A stretch of DNA of 64,000 nt from Bryobacterales bacterium (lineage in GTDB: Bacteria; Acidobacteriota; Terriglobia; Bryobacterales; Bryobacteraceae), in contig PNAJ01000103.1 of NCBI GenBank assembly GCA_003170295.1, forward strand, positions 36,119-100,118. Direction: 5' to 3'. Shown one piece after another: positions 17,094-25,859 of this stretch. The position numbers and the translations under genes are program-made. The stretch's first letter is position 1; every line of letters starts with the position of its first letter. Below the pieces are notes generated by a model that was not told where the DNA came from, made no database searches, and saw only the letters and a list, made by a program, of their open reading frames with translations.

Positions 17094-18078
17094 CGACGTC
17101 CCGCACGCACCGGAATCCGATGTTGGTGGTCGAACTGTCCGGTGTGTTCGAAGTGCGTGCCGCCACACGATACCGGTTGCAGTAAGATTCGTGGCAAAGA
17201 TACGAACCGCCTTTCATCACGCGGGCCTTGCCGCGCGCTGGACCGGTTGGATTCGTTCTCACGCCCACTAAGTGATAGGACGGATGAAACCAATCCGCGC
17301 ACCACTCCCACGTATTTCCGCTCACGGAATATAAGCCGTAGGCATTCGGTGGAAACGCGTTTACGGGCGACGTCCCTGAGTATCCGTCTTCAGCCAGATC
17401 GCGCGCCGGAAATTCACCCTGCCAGATATTGCACACATGACGGCCACCGGGCATCAGGTCGTCGCCCCATGGAAATCGTTTCTGCTCGAGCCCGCCGCGC
17501 GCCGCGAATTCCCATTCCGCTTCGGTCGGCAAACGCTTCCCGGCCCATCGCGCGAACTCGACCGCGTCATTCCATGACACGTGTGTCGCCGGATAATCGC
17601 CGCGAGCCTCGATATTCGAATCCGGTCCTTCGGGATGCTCCCACGTCGCGCCCGGAACCTTGCACCACCAGGACGCGGCGAGCACCGTATCCTCCACCAG
17701 CGCGGCGCGGCGCTCTTCCGGAATGTGTCCCTGAAAAACGAAGGACCACCCGAAGCGCTCGGCTTCGGTTCGATAACCACTGGCGCGCGTGAACTCGCGG
17801 AACTGCGCGTTGGTCACCGGAGCAGCGTCGATATAAAACGGATCGAGCGTGATCTCGCGGACGGGGCCTTCGCCATCGGCGGTGAAGCCCTCAGCGCTGT
17901 TGGTGCCCATCAAGAACGGGCCGCCGTCAAGCTTAATCATCCCCTCGGTCGATCCTTGCGTGACTCGGTCAAAGACGCTGGCGGCTACCTGAAGCAGCGC
18001 CGCGCGTTCGATGCTCGGCACGCAGCAGGGATGCGTTCGTCTCCCTGTTGCCGCCAGCATTTCGAATTCACGCTTCAA
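17083..18078 (-). CDS. formylglycine-generating enzyme (sulfatase-modifying factor)
   Basis: A 331-residue cytoplasmic enzyme that converts the cysteine of CxPxR in sulfatases to formylglycine. The two active-site cysteines are present in GGSYLCHESYCNRYRVAAR (C295 and C300), followed by SNTPDSSTTNIGFRCVRD. The N-terminal CCVPSIERA motif and LPTEAEWEFAARGG are also family hallmarks, so it should be a true FGE and not merely a FGE-fold protein. The start is taken as TTG 18078, because GGAGGAAA lies seven bases upstream and the codon overlaps the prolyl isomerase stop (TTGA). ATG 18060 is the alternative. A CxPxR sulfatase lies 3 kb away. Confidence 0.93.
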   Translation of the reverse strand: MKREFEMLAATGRRTHPCCVPSIERAALLQVAASVFDRVTQGSTEGMIKLDGGPFLMGTNSAEGFTADGEGPVREITLDPFYIDAAPVTNAQFREFTRASGYRTEAERFGWSFVFQGHIPEERRAALVEDTVLAASWWCKVPGATWEHPEGPDSNIEARGDYPATHVSWNDAVEFARWAGKRLPTEAEWEFAARGGLEQKRFPWGDDLMPGGRHVCNIWQGEFPARDLAEDGYSGTSPVNAFPPNAYGLYSVSGNTWEWCADWFHPSYHLVGVRTNPTGPARGKARVMKGGSYLCHESYCNRYRVAARTSNTPDSSTTNIGFRCVRDVATV

Positions 18079-18869
18079 GGCGCTATTTCCTCCACTGTCG
18101 CCCGAGCCCGCAGATAATCGCACAGCCGCTCCAGCGCTTTCTGATGTTTCTCCGTCAACAGAAGCCGCTCGATTTGGGGCCGCGCCTCTTCGAACGTCGC
18201 CATCCTCTCGTCCGAATGTTCGTAAACTTTCGCGATATGGAACCCGAACGCCGTGCGAAACACCGGACTGACTTCGCCGGGGGTGAGCGCGAACACCACG
18301 GCATCGAACTCCGGAACCATCTCCCCGCGTGGAAACCATCCGAGGTCGCCGCCGCGGCCCGGGCAATCCGAAAGCTCGTCCGCGATCGTCTCGAAAACTC
18401 CGCCAGCCTTGATCTGCTCTTCGACCGCACAAATCGCGGCAAGCGCGTCTTCCTGAGATGTCTTCTCGTCCACATTCTTGATGATGTGTGCGGCGCGAAT
18501 GGCTTCCGGGATCGCCATGCTCTCGCGATGGTGGCGATAGTAATCGACCACGTCCTTATTTCGAGGCGGAGCGATGCGGCCGGCATGGCGAATCGCCAAC
18601 CTCTCGACGCGGAATTGAAGTTCGACCTCGGCGGCGTTCCCTCCCGCCTTCTCGATCACCTCGGCTGGAACAGGTTCCGCATCGGCAAGCGCGGCCTGGC
18701 GCAGCAGAACCCTTTCGATCACGTTATCCCGCGCCCATTCCTTGGCGCGCGCATCGATTGTGGCAGGATGTTCCTGCGGCATCGCTTCGGCAAGCCGCAG
18801 ACGGAGCGTGCGAATCTCCTCGCGGATCACCTCGTCTTCGACCAGTTCGTTATTGACTCGGAGTGGCAA
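18075..18869 (-). CDS. PpiC/SurA-type peptidyl-prolyl isomerase, apparently cytoplasmic
   Basis: A 264-residue protein with a SurA-like helical N-terminal part and a parvulin domain in the second half (IRAAHIIKNVDEKT, FETIADELSDCPG, GDLGWFPRGEMVPEFDAVVFAL, SPVFRTAFGFHIAKVYE). It has no signal peptide or lipobox, unlike most SurA/PrsA proteins, so it probably works in the cytoplasm. The only plausible start is TTG 18869. Its stop overlaps the start of the formylglycine-generating enzyme, so the two are made together. A role in presenting prolines of the sulfatase motif is inference. Confidence 0.82.
   Translation of the reverse strand: MPLRVNNELVEDEVIREEIRTLRLRLAEAMPQEHPATIDARAKEWARDNVIERVLLRQAALADAEPVPAEVIEKAGGNAAEVELQFRVERLAIRHAGRIAPPRNKDVVDYYRHHRESMAIPEAIRAAHIIKNVDEKTSQEDALAAICAVEEQIKAGGVFETIADELSDCPGRGGDLGWFPRGEMVPEFDAVVFALTPGEVSPVFRTAFGFHIAKVYEHSDERMATFEEARPQIERLLLTEKHQKALERLCDYLRARATVEEIAP
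18086..18093 (-). promoter_or_regulatory. Shine-Dalgarno deciding the TTG start of the formylglycine enzyme
   Basis: On the minus strand GGAGGAAA lies seven bases before TTG 18078 and 25 bases before the next ATG, so it supports the non-ATG start within the overlapping TTGA. Confidence 0.6.
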
Positions 18870-18912
18870 ACCGCGATTGTACTAAATAAGAGCGTGATAG
18901 ACTCTGGGAAAT

Positions 18913-20247
18913 ATGACACGCCGTGATCTCCTCAAAGCCGGTCTTGCCTTGGGCGCCGCCGGTTCCGCGATTGCGTTTGCAGACGACAAAGTGCGTCGAG
19001 TCGGAATGATTGGGAGTGGCTGGTACGGCAAGAGCGATCTGCTCCGCCTGGTCCAGGTATCTCCCATTGAGGTCGTTTCGCTATGCGACGTCGACAGCAA
19101 GATGCTATCGGATGCCGCCGATCTCGTCTCCACTCGCCAGGCTTCCAAGAAAAAGCCCCGCACCTTTTCCGATTATCGCGAGATGCTGAAGCAGAAGGAT
19201 CTCGACATCGTCATCGTCGATACGCCGGACCACTGGCATGCACTTCCCATGATTGCCGCGGTCCAATCCGGCGTCGACGTGTGGGTGCAGAAGCCGATCA
19301 GCGTCGATATCGTCGAAGGACAGGCAATGGTCGCCGCCGCGCGCAAATATGGGCGCGTGGTGCAAGCCGGCACGCAGCGCCGCAGCACGCCGCATCTCAT
19401 CGAAGCGCGCGATCGATTTATAAAGACCGGACTGCTGGGCAAGATCGCTCAGGTCGACATGTATTGCTACTATCACATGCGCGCTACCGAGAATCCTCCC
19501 GACACGAAGCCTCCGTCGAACCTCGATTACGAAATGTGGACCGGTCCCGCGCCCATGCGTCCTTATAATTCTCTGGTTCATCCGCGCAGGTGGCGCGCCT
19601 TCATGGAATACGGCAACGGAATCATGGGCGACATGTGCATCCACATGTTCGATATGGTCCGTTGGATGATGGAGCTTGGCTGGCCCAAACGGATCTCATC
19701 GACAGGCGGCGTTCTGGTGGACAAGGCGAGCAAGGCGAATATACCCGACACGCAATCGGCGACGTTCGATTATGGCGACCTCGAATGCAACTGGAACATG
19801 CGCAGTTGGGGGGCCGCGCCCGATGAGAAATATCCGTGGGGCGCGACGTTTTATGGCGAGAAAGGCACGCTCAAAGTCAGTGTGATGGGCTACGACTTCA
19901 TTCCAGAAAGGGGCACGCCGGTTCACAAGGACGTTACCTACGAGCTCGAACAATATCCGGAAGATAAGACCGAGAAGGATCTCGAAAAGCACGTCGCCCC
20001 CGCGATTCGCGGGCACATGCGGAATTTTCTCGCCGCAATCGACGCTCGCTCCAAACCGGTCGCCGATATAGAACAAGCCCATATTTCAACAGCAAGCTGC
20101 ATCCTCGCCAACATGGCGATGAAGCTGAACCGCACGCTGACTTGGGATGCCGTGAATCAACGTGTCGTTGGCGATGAAGAAGCTAATCGATTGCTTCAGC
20201 GTCCGTACCGCGCACCGTGGATTCATCCGAATCCGGCGAAAGTCTAG
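18913..20247 (+). CDS. Tat-exported Gfo/Idh/MocA-family oxidoreductase
   Basis: A 444-residue NAD(P)-dependent oxidoreductase. The N-terminus MTRRDLLKAGLALGAAGSAIA is a twin-arginine signal with a Rossmann fold after it (VGMIGSGWYGKSDLLR). The family Lys/Pro motif appears as WVQKPISVD, and the (beta/alpha) domain includes HPRRWRAFMEYGNGIMGDMCIHMFD. Such secreted members act on sugars or sugar derivatives with tightly bound cofactor. The substrate is not visible. It starts 43 bases from the divergent prolyl isomerase gene and lies 33 bases upstream of 6-phosphogluconate dehydrogenase, so it may share its transcript. Confidence 0.9.
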   Translation: MTRRDLLKAGLALGAAGSAIAFADDKVRRVGMIGSGWYGKSDLLRLVQVSPIEVVSLCDVDSKMLSDAADLVSTRQASKKKPRTFSDYREMLKQKDLDIVIVDTPDHWHALPMIAAVQSGVDVWVQKPISVDIVEGQAMVAAARKYGRVVQAGTQRRSTPHLIEARDRFIKTGLLGKIAQVDMYCYYHMRATENPPDTKPPSNLDYEMWTGPAPMRPYNSLVHPRRWRAFMEYGNGIMGDMCIHMFDMVRWMMELGWPKRISSTGGVLVDKASKANIPDTQSATFDYGDLECNWNMRSWGAAPDEKYPWGATFYGEKGTLKVSVMGYDFIPERGTPVHKDVTYELEQYPEDKTEKDLEKHVAPAIRGHMRNFLAAIDARSKPVADIEQAHISTASCILANMAMKLNRTLTWDAVNQRVVGDEEANRLLQRPYRAPWIHPNPAKV

Positions 20248-20280
20248 AAACATCTCCCGCGAGTCGAGCATCCAGTTTTT

Positions 20281-21189
20281 ATGGAACTAGGTGTGATTGG
20301 CTTAGGCAAGATGGGCGGATACATGACGGAGCGCTGGCAGCTCGCCGGTCATCAGATTGTGGCGTACGACCTGGATGCGGGCGCCGTCGCGCGCGTCGCG
20401 AAGAAGGGAGCAAAGCCTGCGGATTCGCTCGAATCCCTGGTAAAGCAGCTCGCGCCACCGCGCGCGATCTGGATGATGGTCCCTTCGGGCGATCCCGTCG
20501 ATCAGACGATCGCAAAACTGACGGCGCTTTTGTCGCCGGGCGACACCATTATCGACGGTGGCAATTCCAACTACAAAGATTCGCAGCGCCGCGCAGCGGA
20601 ACTAAAAGCGAAAGTTTTCGGGTTTATCGACGCGGGAACCAGCGGCGGAATCTGGGGACTGAAGGAAGGCTACAGCCTGATGATCGGCGGCGAGAAAGAC
20701 GTGGTCGCGCGGCTCAGCCCGATCTTCGAAGCTCTCGCGCCCGCTGCCAATCATGGATGGGGACACGTCGGACCCGCGGGCGCCGGCCATTTCGTGAAGA
20801 TGATCCACAACGGCATCGAATATGCGCTGATGCAATCCTACGCGGAAGGGCTCGACCTGATCCGCGCGAAACAGGAATTTAAGATCGACCTGCATCAGGT
20901 CACCGAAATCTGGCGTTACGGCAGCGTCGTCAGGTCGTGGCTGCTGGACCTGATGTCGGACGCGCTCGGAAAAAATCCTACCCTCGAAGGAATCGGTCCG
21001 TACGTCGCCGATTCCGGCGAAGGCCGCTGGACCGCGAAGGAAGCGATCGACCTCGGCGTCTCGACTCCCGTCATGAACATCTCTCTCTATCAGCGTTTTG
21101 CCACACACGACAAGGAACATTTCGCCGACCGTCTGCTGGCCGTAACGCGCAATGAATTCGGCGGTCACGCAGTGGTCAAGGAATCCTAG
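20281..21189 (+). CDS. gnd: 6-phosphogluconate dehydrogenase, short (NAD-type) form
   Basis: A 302-residue cytoplasmic enzyme that oxidatively decarboxylates 6-phosphogluconate to ribulose-5-phosphate. It shows the Rossmann motif VIGLGKMGGYM, DGGNSNYKDS, the substrate loop GTSGGIWGLKEGYSLMIGG and the catalytic FVKMIHNGIEYA. The ~300-residue length is that of the dimer-type YqeC/GndA-like forms, not of the ~470-residue enzyme. It ends in a 4-base overlap with the convergent sulfatase gene. Confidence 0.92.
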   Translation: MELGVIGLGKMGGYMTERWQLAGHQIVAYDLDAGAVARVAKKGAKPADSLESLVKQLAPPRAIWMMVPSGDPVDQTIAKLTALLSPGDTIIDGGNSNYKDSQRRAAELKAKVFGFIDAGTSGGIWGLKEGYSLMIGGEKDVVARLSPIFEALAPAANHGWGHVGPAGAGHFVKMIHNGIEYALMQSYAEGLDLIRAKQEFKIDLHQVTEIWRYGSVVRSWLLDLMSDALGKNPTLEGIGPYVADSGEGRWTAKEAIDLGVSTPVMNISLYQRFATHDKEHFADRLLAVTRNEFGGHAVVKES

Positions 21190-22607
21190 GGGTACGGAAA
21201 CCACGACGCGTCGATCTGCGGCGTCGCCCCGCTCGCTTCCCGAATTCGTGCGAGCAAGCGTGCACGCAGTTGCTCCGCGACCGGTCGATGCGTCACCCGC
21301 CCGGCGAGATTCACGTGTTGGAACGGATCGGCGTAGAGATCGTAGTGCGCATATTCCACATACCGATCCGCTGAAGGAACGGGCTTCCATCCAGGCGATT
21401 TCGGCGCCGCGGCAGCGTAAGTGTACTGAGGCGTCCGCAATCCGCGACCCGTGACGAACTCCGACATCTCGAAGTACACTTCATTGCGCCATCCCTCCGT
21501 TTTTCGATCGAGCAGCGGCAGAAAACTGCGCCCCTGAACAGATGCCGGGATCTCGACGCCCGCCGCCTGAAGCAGTGTCGGCATCAGATCCACCTGGCTG
21601 ACCAGCTCCGAAATTTGCATCGATCGATTGAACCCTGGCCCACAGATCACCAGCGGAATGTGAATCGAACTGTCATGCGGGCTGCGTTTGTACTCTGCAT
21701 TGCGAGTCTTGAAGTGGCAACCGTGATCGCTCAGGAAGACTACGATCGTGTTCTTATCGAGCCCTGTCTCGCGCAGCGTTTTGCGAATCTCGCCGACGGT
21801 CTCATCCATCTTCGCGACGCACGCGAAATAATCGGACAACTGGCTCGGCCACGATCCCGGTAACGGACGCAGATCGGGCGGAATGAACGGGTTCGGATAA
21901 CGATGCGCAAATTCTTTTGGCGGATCGAACGTGTCGCTGTCGTTTTGATGATGCACTTCGAGATACGAAAGCGTCAGAAAAAACGGCCCTTTTGCCGATC
22001 GCAGAAAGCGCTTCGCGCGATCGGTCATGAAGTCCGTTCGATATTGGCCGGCAAAATTAATTGGCTTGCCGTCGTTGTCGTAAAGCGCGCCTTCGTACGC
22101 GTGCGAAGTAAACTCCAGTTCATTCGCGGCCTCCCACAAATCCGAGAATCCACCGCGATGCTGTGGCGGAACCCATCCCCGCGCCTGCTCGCGCGTCAAC
22201 CCCTCGGCCGGCATCAGATGCCACTTGCCGATGTAGTTCGTCGAGTGCCCAGCCTGACGGAGCGTCGACGCGAGCGTGACTGCGTCCGCACGCAAGCCTG
22301 CGGTGTTATGCCACACACCATGTTTACTGGGGTACTGACCCGTAAACATGCTCGCGCGCGCCGGAGCGCACACCGGCTGATTGCAGAATGCCGAGCGAAA
22401 GAGCACGCCTTCGGCGGCCATTTGATCGAGATTCGGCGTCAGTCCCATGGGATTCAGACCCAGCGCGCCTATACAATCGCCACGGAACTGATCGGAGATG
22501 ATCACAATAATATTCGGCTTCGCGGCGCTGCCTGTCTGCGCCGAAGCCGCAGCGATTGCCGGTACCTGCGCCATCCATTCTCGCCTGCTGAAGTTGTCCA
22601 AGGCCAT
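21186..22607 (-). CDS. Cys-type sulfatase (arylsulfatase/heparan sulfohydrolase-like), probably exported
   Basis: A 473-residue alkaline-phosphatase-fold sulfatase. Metal ligands are in NIIVIISDQFRGD. The modification motif is C80-A-P-A-R84 within PVCAPARASMFTG, which needs formylglycine formation from cysteine. The second metal site is in VVFLSDHGCHF. The N-terminus FSRREWMAQVPAIAAAS resembles a Tat signal with a single Arg pair. It probably removes sulfate esters or N-sulfates from carbohydrates. The formylglycine enzyme at 17.1-18.1 kb is its obvious maturase. The start is 29 bases from the divergent nucleoside permease-type gene. Confidence 0.92.
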   Translation of the reverse strand: MALDNFSRREWMAQVPAIAAASAQTGSAAKPNIIVIISDQFRGDCIGALGLNPMGLTPNLDQMAAEGVLFRSAFCNQPVCAPARASMFTGQYPSKHGVWHNTAGLRADAVTLASTLRQAGHSTNYIGKWHLMPAEGLTREQARGWVPPQHRGGFSDLWEAANELEFTSHAYEGALYDNDGKPINFAGQYRTDFMTDRAKRFLRSAKGPFFLTLSYLEVHHQNDSDTFDPPKEFAHRYPNPFIPPDLRPLPGSWPSQLSDYFACVAKMDETVGEIRKTLRETGLDKNTIVVFLSDHGCHFKTRNAEYKRSPHDSSIHIPLVICGPGFNRSMQISELVSQVDLMPTLLQAAGVEIPASVQGRSFLPLLDRKTEGWRNEVYFEMSEFVTGRGLRTPQYTYAAAAPKSPGWKPVPSADRYVEYAHYDLYADPFQHVNLAGRVTHRPVAEQLRARLLARIREASGATPQIDASWFPYP

Positions 22608-22636
22608 GTATGGTAGTATGCGCTACTATTCTTGGA

Positions 22637-23671
22637 ATGCGCCATACCCTTGCGCTTGTCGCGTCTTTCCTCGCTCTTCACGCCGAGGCTCAGCAGAAAC
22701 GCATCGCTGTAAAAGTGGTCGTTGTCGCGATGTTTGAACGCGGCGCCGACACTGGCGATCAGCCCGGCGAATATCAATACTGGGTAGAGCGCGAGAAGCT
22801 CGATCGCGTGATTCCTTTCCCGCAGGGCTACCACGATCTCCGCATGAATCGCGATGGAGTGCTGGGCATCCTCACCGGCGTCGGCACGGCGAAGGCCGCC
22901 GCGAGCATCATGGCGCTTGGCCTCGATCCTCGTTTCGATTTAACGAAAGCTTACTGGCTGGTCGCGGGGATTGCCGGTGTCGATCCGGCCGACGCATCGC
23001 TCGGGTCCGCGGCCTGGGCCGAATACATAGTAGACGGCGATCTCGCCCACGAAATTGACGCGCGCGAAATTCCTGCGGATTGGAAAACCGGCTACGTGCC
23101 GCTGCGAAAATCCGTTCCTTACGAACAACCGCGCATCACTCCTGACGCGGGCGAATGCTATCGACTAAATCCAAGTCTCGTGGATTGGGCGTTCCACTTG
23201 ACGGAGCACGTCGCGTTGCCCGATGACGACAAAATGCGCACGGAACGAGAAATGTTCGCCTCTCCCAACGCGCGTCGGCCTCCATTCGTGCTAAAGGGCG
23301 ATACTCTTTCCGCCAGCACGTTCTGGCATGGGAAACTGCTCAACGAATGGGCCAACGATTGGGTGAAATATCATACCGATGGCAAAGGCAATTACGTCAC
23401 CACCGCGATGGAGGACACGGGCACTCTGCAATCGCTGACGTTTCTTTCCAAAGCCGGCCGCGTCGATATCAACCGCGTGCTGGTGCTGCGCACCGCGAGC
23501 GACTTCGATCAGCCCACGCCCGGCCACACCGCCGCGGAGAGCCTGGCGCAAAACAAAATCGGCCAGTATACGGGTTATTATCCGGCTCTCGAAGCAGCGT
23601 GGCGCGTGGGCCATGTCGTGGTTAACAAGTTAGTGACCGAGTGGACGCAGTATCGCGATAAGAAGTGGTGA
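22637..23671 (+). CDS. purine nucleoside permease (NUP)-family protein, exported
   Basis: A 344-residue protein with a signal peptide (TLALVASFLALHAEA) and motifs of the NUP family: KVVVVAMFERGADTGD, GVLGILTGVGTAKAAASIMALG, YWLVAGIAGVDP and LRTASDFDQP. The family fold is that of nucleoside phosphorylases. The name 'permease' comes from fungal uptake studies, so enzyme or binding activity is as likely as transport here, and there are no membrane spans. ATG 22637 is chosen because the signal peptide begins there. It converges on the M20 peptidase with a one-base gap. Confidence 0.85.
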   Translation: MRHTLALVASFLALHAEAQQKRIAVKVVVVAMFERGADTGDQPGEYQYWVEREKLDRVIPFPQGYHDLRMNRDGVLGILTGVGTAKAAASIMALGLDPRFDLTKAYWLVAGIAGVDPADASLGSAAWAEYIVDGDLAHEIDAREIPADWKTGYVPLRKSVPYEQPRITPDAGECYRLNPSLVDWAFHLTEHVALPDDDKMRTEREMFASPNARRPPFVLKGDTLSASTFWHGKLLNEWANDWVKYHTDGKGNYVTTAMEDTGTLQSLTFLSKAGRVDINRVLVLRTASDFDQPTPGHTAAESLAQNKIGQYTGYYPALEAAWRVGHVVVNKLVTEWTQYRDKKW

Positions 23672-23672
23672 T

Positions 23673-25058
23673 CTATTTCCTGGCGGCGATGGACGTGACC
23701 GCTTCCCAGTTGAACTGCACGAATTTGTAGAGCGCGTCTTCAAGCAAACGCTCCTGATCGCTGTGGGCTCCGAATCCCTTCGGCGCGTCCTCCTCGTCCA
23801 CCATCGGACCAATGCCGTAGCACTGCACGCCCTTCGCGCGCAGCATCGCCATATCGGTGGCGCCCGTGCTCATCTGCGGAATCGTGATCGCTTTATAAAC
23901 CTTCTGATTCGCCGCCTCGATCAAATGGAACGCCTCCGAATCGATGCGCGATGGAGGAGCGCTGGGACGCTTATTGCGATTGTCCGCGATCACGTCGATC
24001 TGCGGATCGTTGATCACCTTGCGCATCAATTCCATAAACGCGGGCATGTCTTCATCCGGCAGCGCGCGAACATCGAGCGTCGCCTGAGCCTCCGATGGGA
24101 TGACATTGATCTGATATCCCGCGCTGATCATATTCGGCGAGATCGATGTATGCAGCATCGAATAGTGGCCGGGCTCATGCTCGGCAAGATATTCGCGAAT
24201 CGCGGGTGCTTTCGCGGGATCGAACAGACCGCCGTATCGCGCCGATTCCTCCGGTGTGCTCACGGTTCCTAGCTTTTCGAAATAATAACGAGTCGTGTCG
24301 TTGAACCGCATCGGCGGATCCCACATCGCGATTCTCTCCACCGCGCGCGACAGATGCACCACTGCGCTATTCCGCAGCGGACGCGAGCCGTGCCCGGCGG
24401 GTCCCTTCGCCACCAGCCTGACGCCGCCCGGGAGTTTTTCCGCAGTCTGGATCAGGCCGTATCGAACCTGCCCCGCCCTGCGGCTGATCAAGCCTCCTTC
24501 GGCAAGGCAAATCTCCGCATCGATATCGCTCCAATGTTGATCCACCAGGTAACCAATGCCGAACTGCGTCGCTCCCTCCTCGCCTGCCTCGGCGACAAAA
24601 ATCACATCGCGATCAAGCGGAATTTTAGACCGCTTCAGCAGCACCATCGTCATCATTCCCGCGGTGAGATTGTCCTTGTCGTCGAGCGTGCCGCGGCCGT
24701 AAATGTAGCCGCCGTTGCGAACCGCGCCGAACGGCGGAAACGTCCACTTCGCGGCATCGACCTTGACCGTGTCGGTGTGGCCCATCACGAGCAGCGGCTT
24801 CTTCGACCCGTTGCCCTTCAGTCGCGCAATAAGATTCGCGCGAGCCGGATCCTTCGCCGCGAGGATCACCGGAATCCCTTCTGCTTCGAGAACCTTTTTC
24901 ACATACTCGACAACTTTTGTTTCATTGCCGGGAGGATCGGTGGAATCGATCTGCACCAAGGCCTGATAGTGGCGCAGCGTCTCTTCATTGATCGCGCGCC
25001 AATCGAAAGATTGCGCGCTCGCCAGGCCGCACAGCAGTAAAGGAAGGAATCGAACCAT
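23673..25058 (-). CDS. secreted M20-family zinc peptidase
   Basis: A 461-residue exported metallopeptidase. After a signal peptide (FLPLLLCGLASA), it shows the M20 pattern LVMGHTDTVKVD (metal His and catalytic Asp), IYGRGTLDDKDNL (bridging Asp), VAEAGEEGA (general-base Glu and metal ligand) and the dimerisation lid domain. The C-terminal EDAPKGFGAHSDQERL provides the last His. It likely trims short peptides outside the cytoplasm. It is the last gene of a tight minus-strand run (SDR 15 bases upstream). Confidence 0.92.
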   Translation of the reverse strand: MVRFLPLLLCGLASAQSFDWRAINEETLRHYQALVQIDSTDPPGNETKVVEYVKKVLEAEGIPVILAAKDPARANLIARLKGNGSKKPLLVMGHTDTVKVDAAKWTFPPFGAVRNGGYIYGRGTLDDKDNLTAGMMTMVLLKRSKIPLDRDVIFVAEAGEEGATQFGIGYLVDQHWSDIDAEICLAEGGLISRRAGQVRYGLIQTAEKLPGGVRLVAKGPAGHGSRPLRNSAVVHLSRAVERIAMWDPPMRFNDTTRYYFEKLGTVSTPEESARYGGLFDPAKAPAIREYLAEHEPGHYSMLHTSISPNMISAGYQINVIPSEAQATLDVRALPDEDMPAFMELMRKVINDPQIDVIADNRNKRPSAPPSRIDSEAFHLIEAANQKVYKAITIPQMSTGATDMAMLRAKGVQCYGIGPMVDEEDAPKGFGAHSDQERLLEDALYKFVQFNWEAVTSIAARK

Positions 25059-25073
25059 GGAAACCAGTGTAGA

Positions 25074-25841
25074 TCAGAGCATCAACTGTCCGCCGTTGAC
25101 CTCAATTGTCTCGCCAGAAATATAGCTGGCGGCATTCGAGGCCAGAAATGCGATCGCGGTCGCGCATTCCGGTGACGTTCCGGTGCGGCCCATCGGAATC
25201 CCGGCGACGAAAGTGCGAATCATTTCGGGAGTCGAAAAGACTTCGTGAAACGGCGTAGCGATCACGCCGGGAGACACAGCGTTGACGCGGACCCCATGCG
25301 GAGCAAGTTCCTTCGCCAAGGATTTCGTGAACGTGATCAATCCGCCCTTTGCCGTCGCGTATGCACCCGCGCCCGGTCCGCCGCCGTTTCTTCCGGCGAT
25401 GGAGACGACGTTAATAATCGCTCCGCTCTTGCGCTCGATCATCGAGCCCGCGACCGCCTGCGAGCAGAGAACCGCGCTCGTCAGATTCAGCGCCACGATG
25501 TCATTCCATCGCTCTTCGGTCACTTCGAGAATACGCTGCCGCTCGACCAGCGAGCCGGCATTATTCACCAGAACATCGATGGGACCAAGCTGCTTCGTGA
25601 CGGTCTCGATCAACGTGTGAATCTCCGCGCTCTTTCGCACATCGGCGCGAATCGCAATCGCCTTCCCGCCGGCCTTTTCGATTTCTTCGCGTACCTTCTG
25701 CGCGCCCGCCTGATTGCCGTGATAGCCGATGGCGACCTTCGCGCCCAAATCCGCAAACACCACCGCGGTCGCCGCCCCGATTCCAGAAGACGCGCCCGTG
25801 ATCAGCGCGATCTTGCCTGTCAAATCCATGTAGTTTTTCAT
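25074..25841 (-). CDS. SDR-family oxidoreductase (FabG-like)
   Basis: A 255-residue classical SDR with TGASSGIGAATA at the cofactor site, NNAG, a catalytic Ser in NVVSIAGRNG and YATAKGG (Tyr-X-X-X-Lys), ending ETIEVNGGQLML. It could be a sugar (glucose 1-dehydrogenase type) or 3-oxoacyl reductase. Sequence alone does not decide this. It lies between the acyltransferase (18 bases) and the M20 peptidase (15 bases), so it is probably co-transcribed with both. Confidence 0.9.
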   Translation of the reverse strand: MKNYMDLTGKIALITGASSGIGAATAVVFADLGAKVAIGYHGNQAGAQKVREEIEKAGGKAIAIRADVRKSAEIHTLIETVTKQLGPIDVLVNNAGSLVERQRILEVTEERWNDIVALNLTSAVLCSQAVAGSMIERKSGAIINVVSIAGRNGGGPGAGAYATAKGGLITFTKSLAKELAPHGVRVNAVSPGVIATPFHEVFSTPEMIRTFVAGIPMGRTGTSPECATAIAFLASNAASYISGETIEVNGGQLML

Positions 25842-25859
25842 GTCTTTTAGAATTATCGT

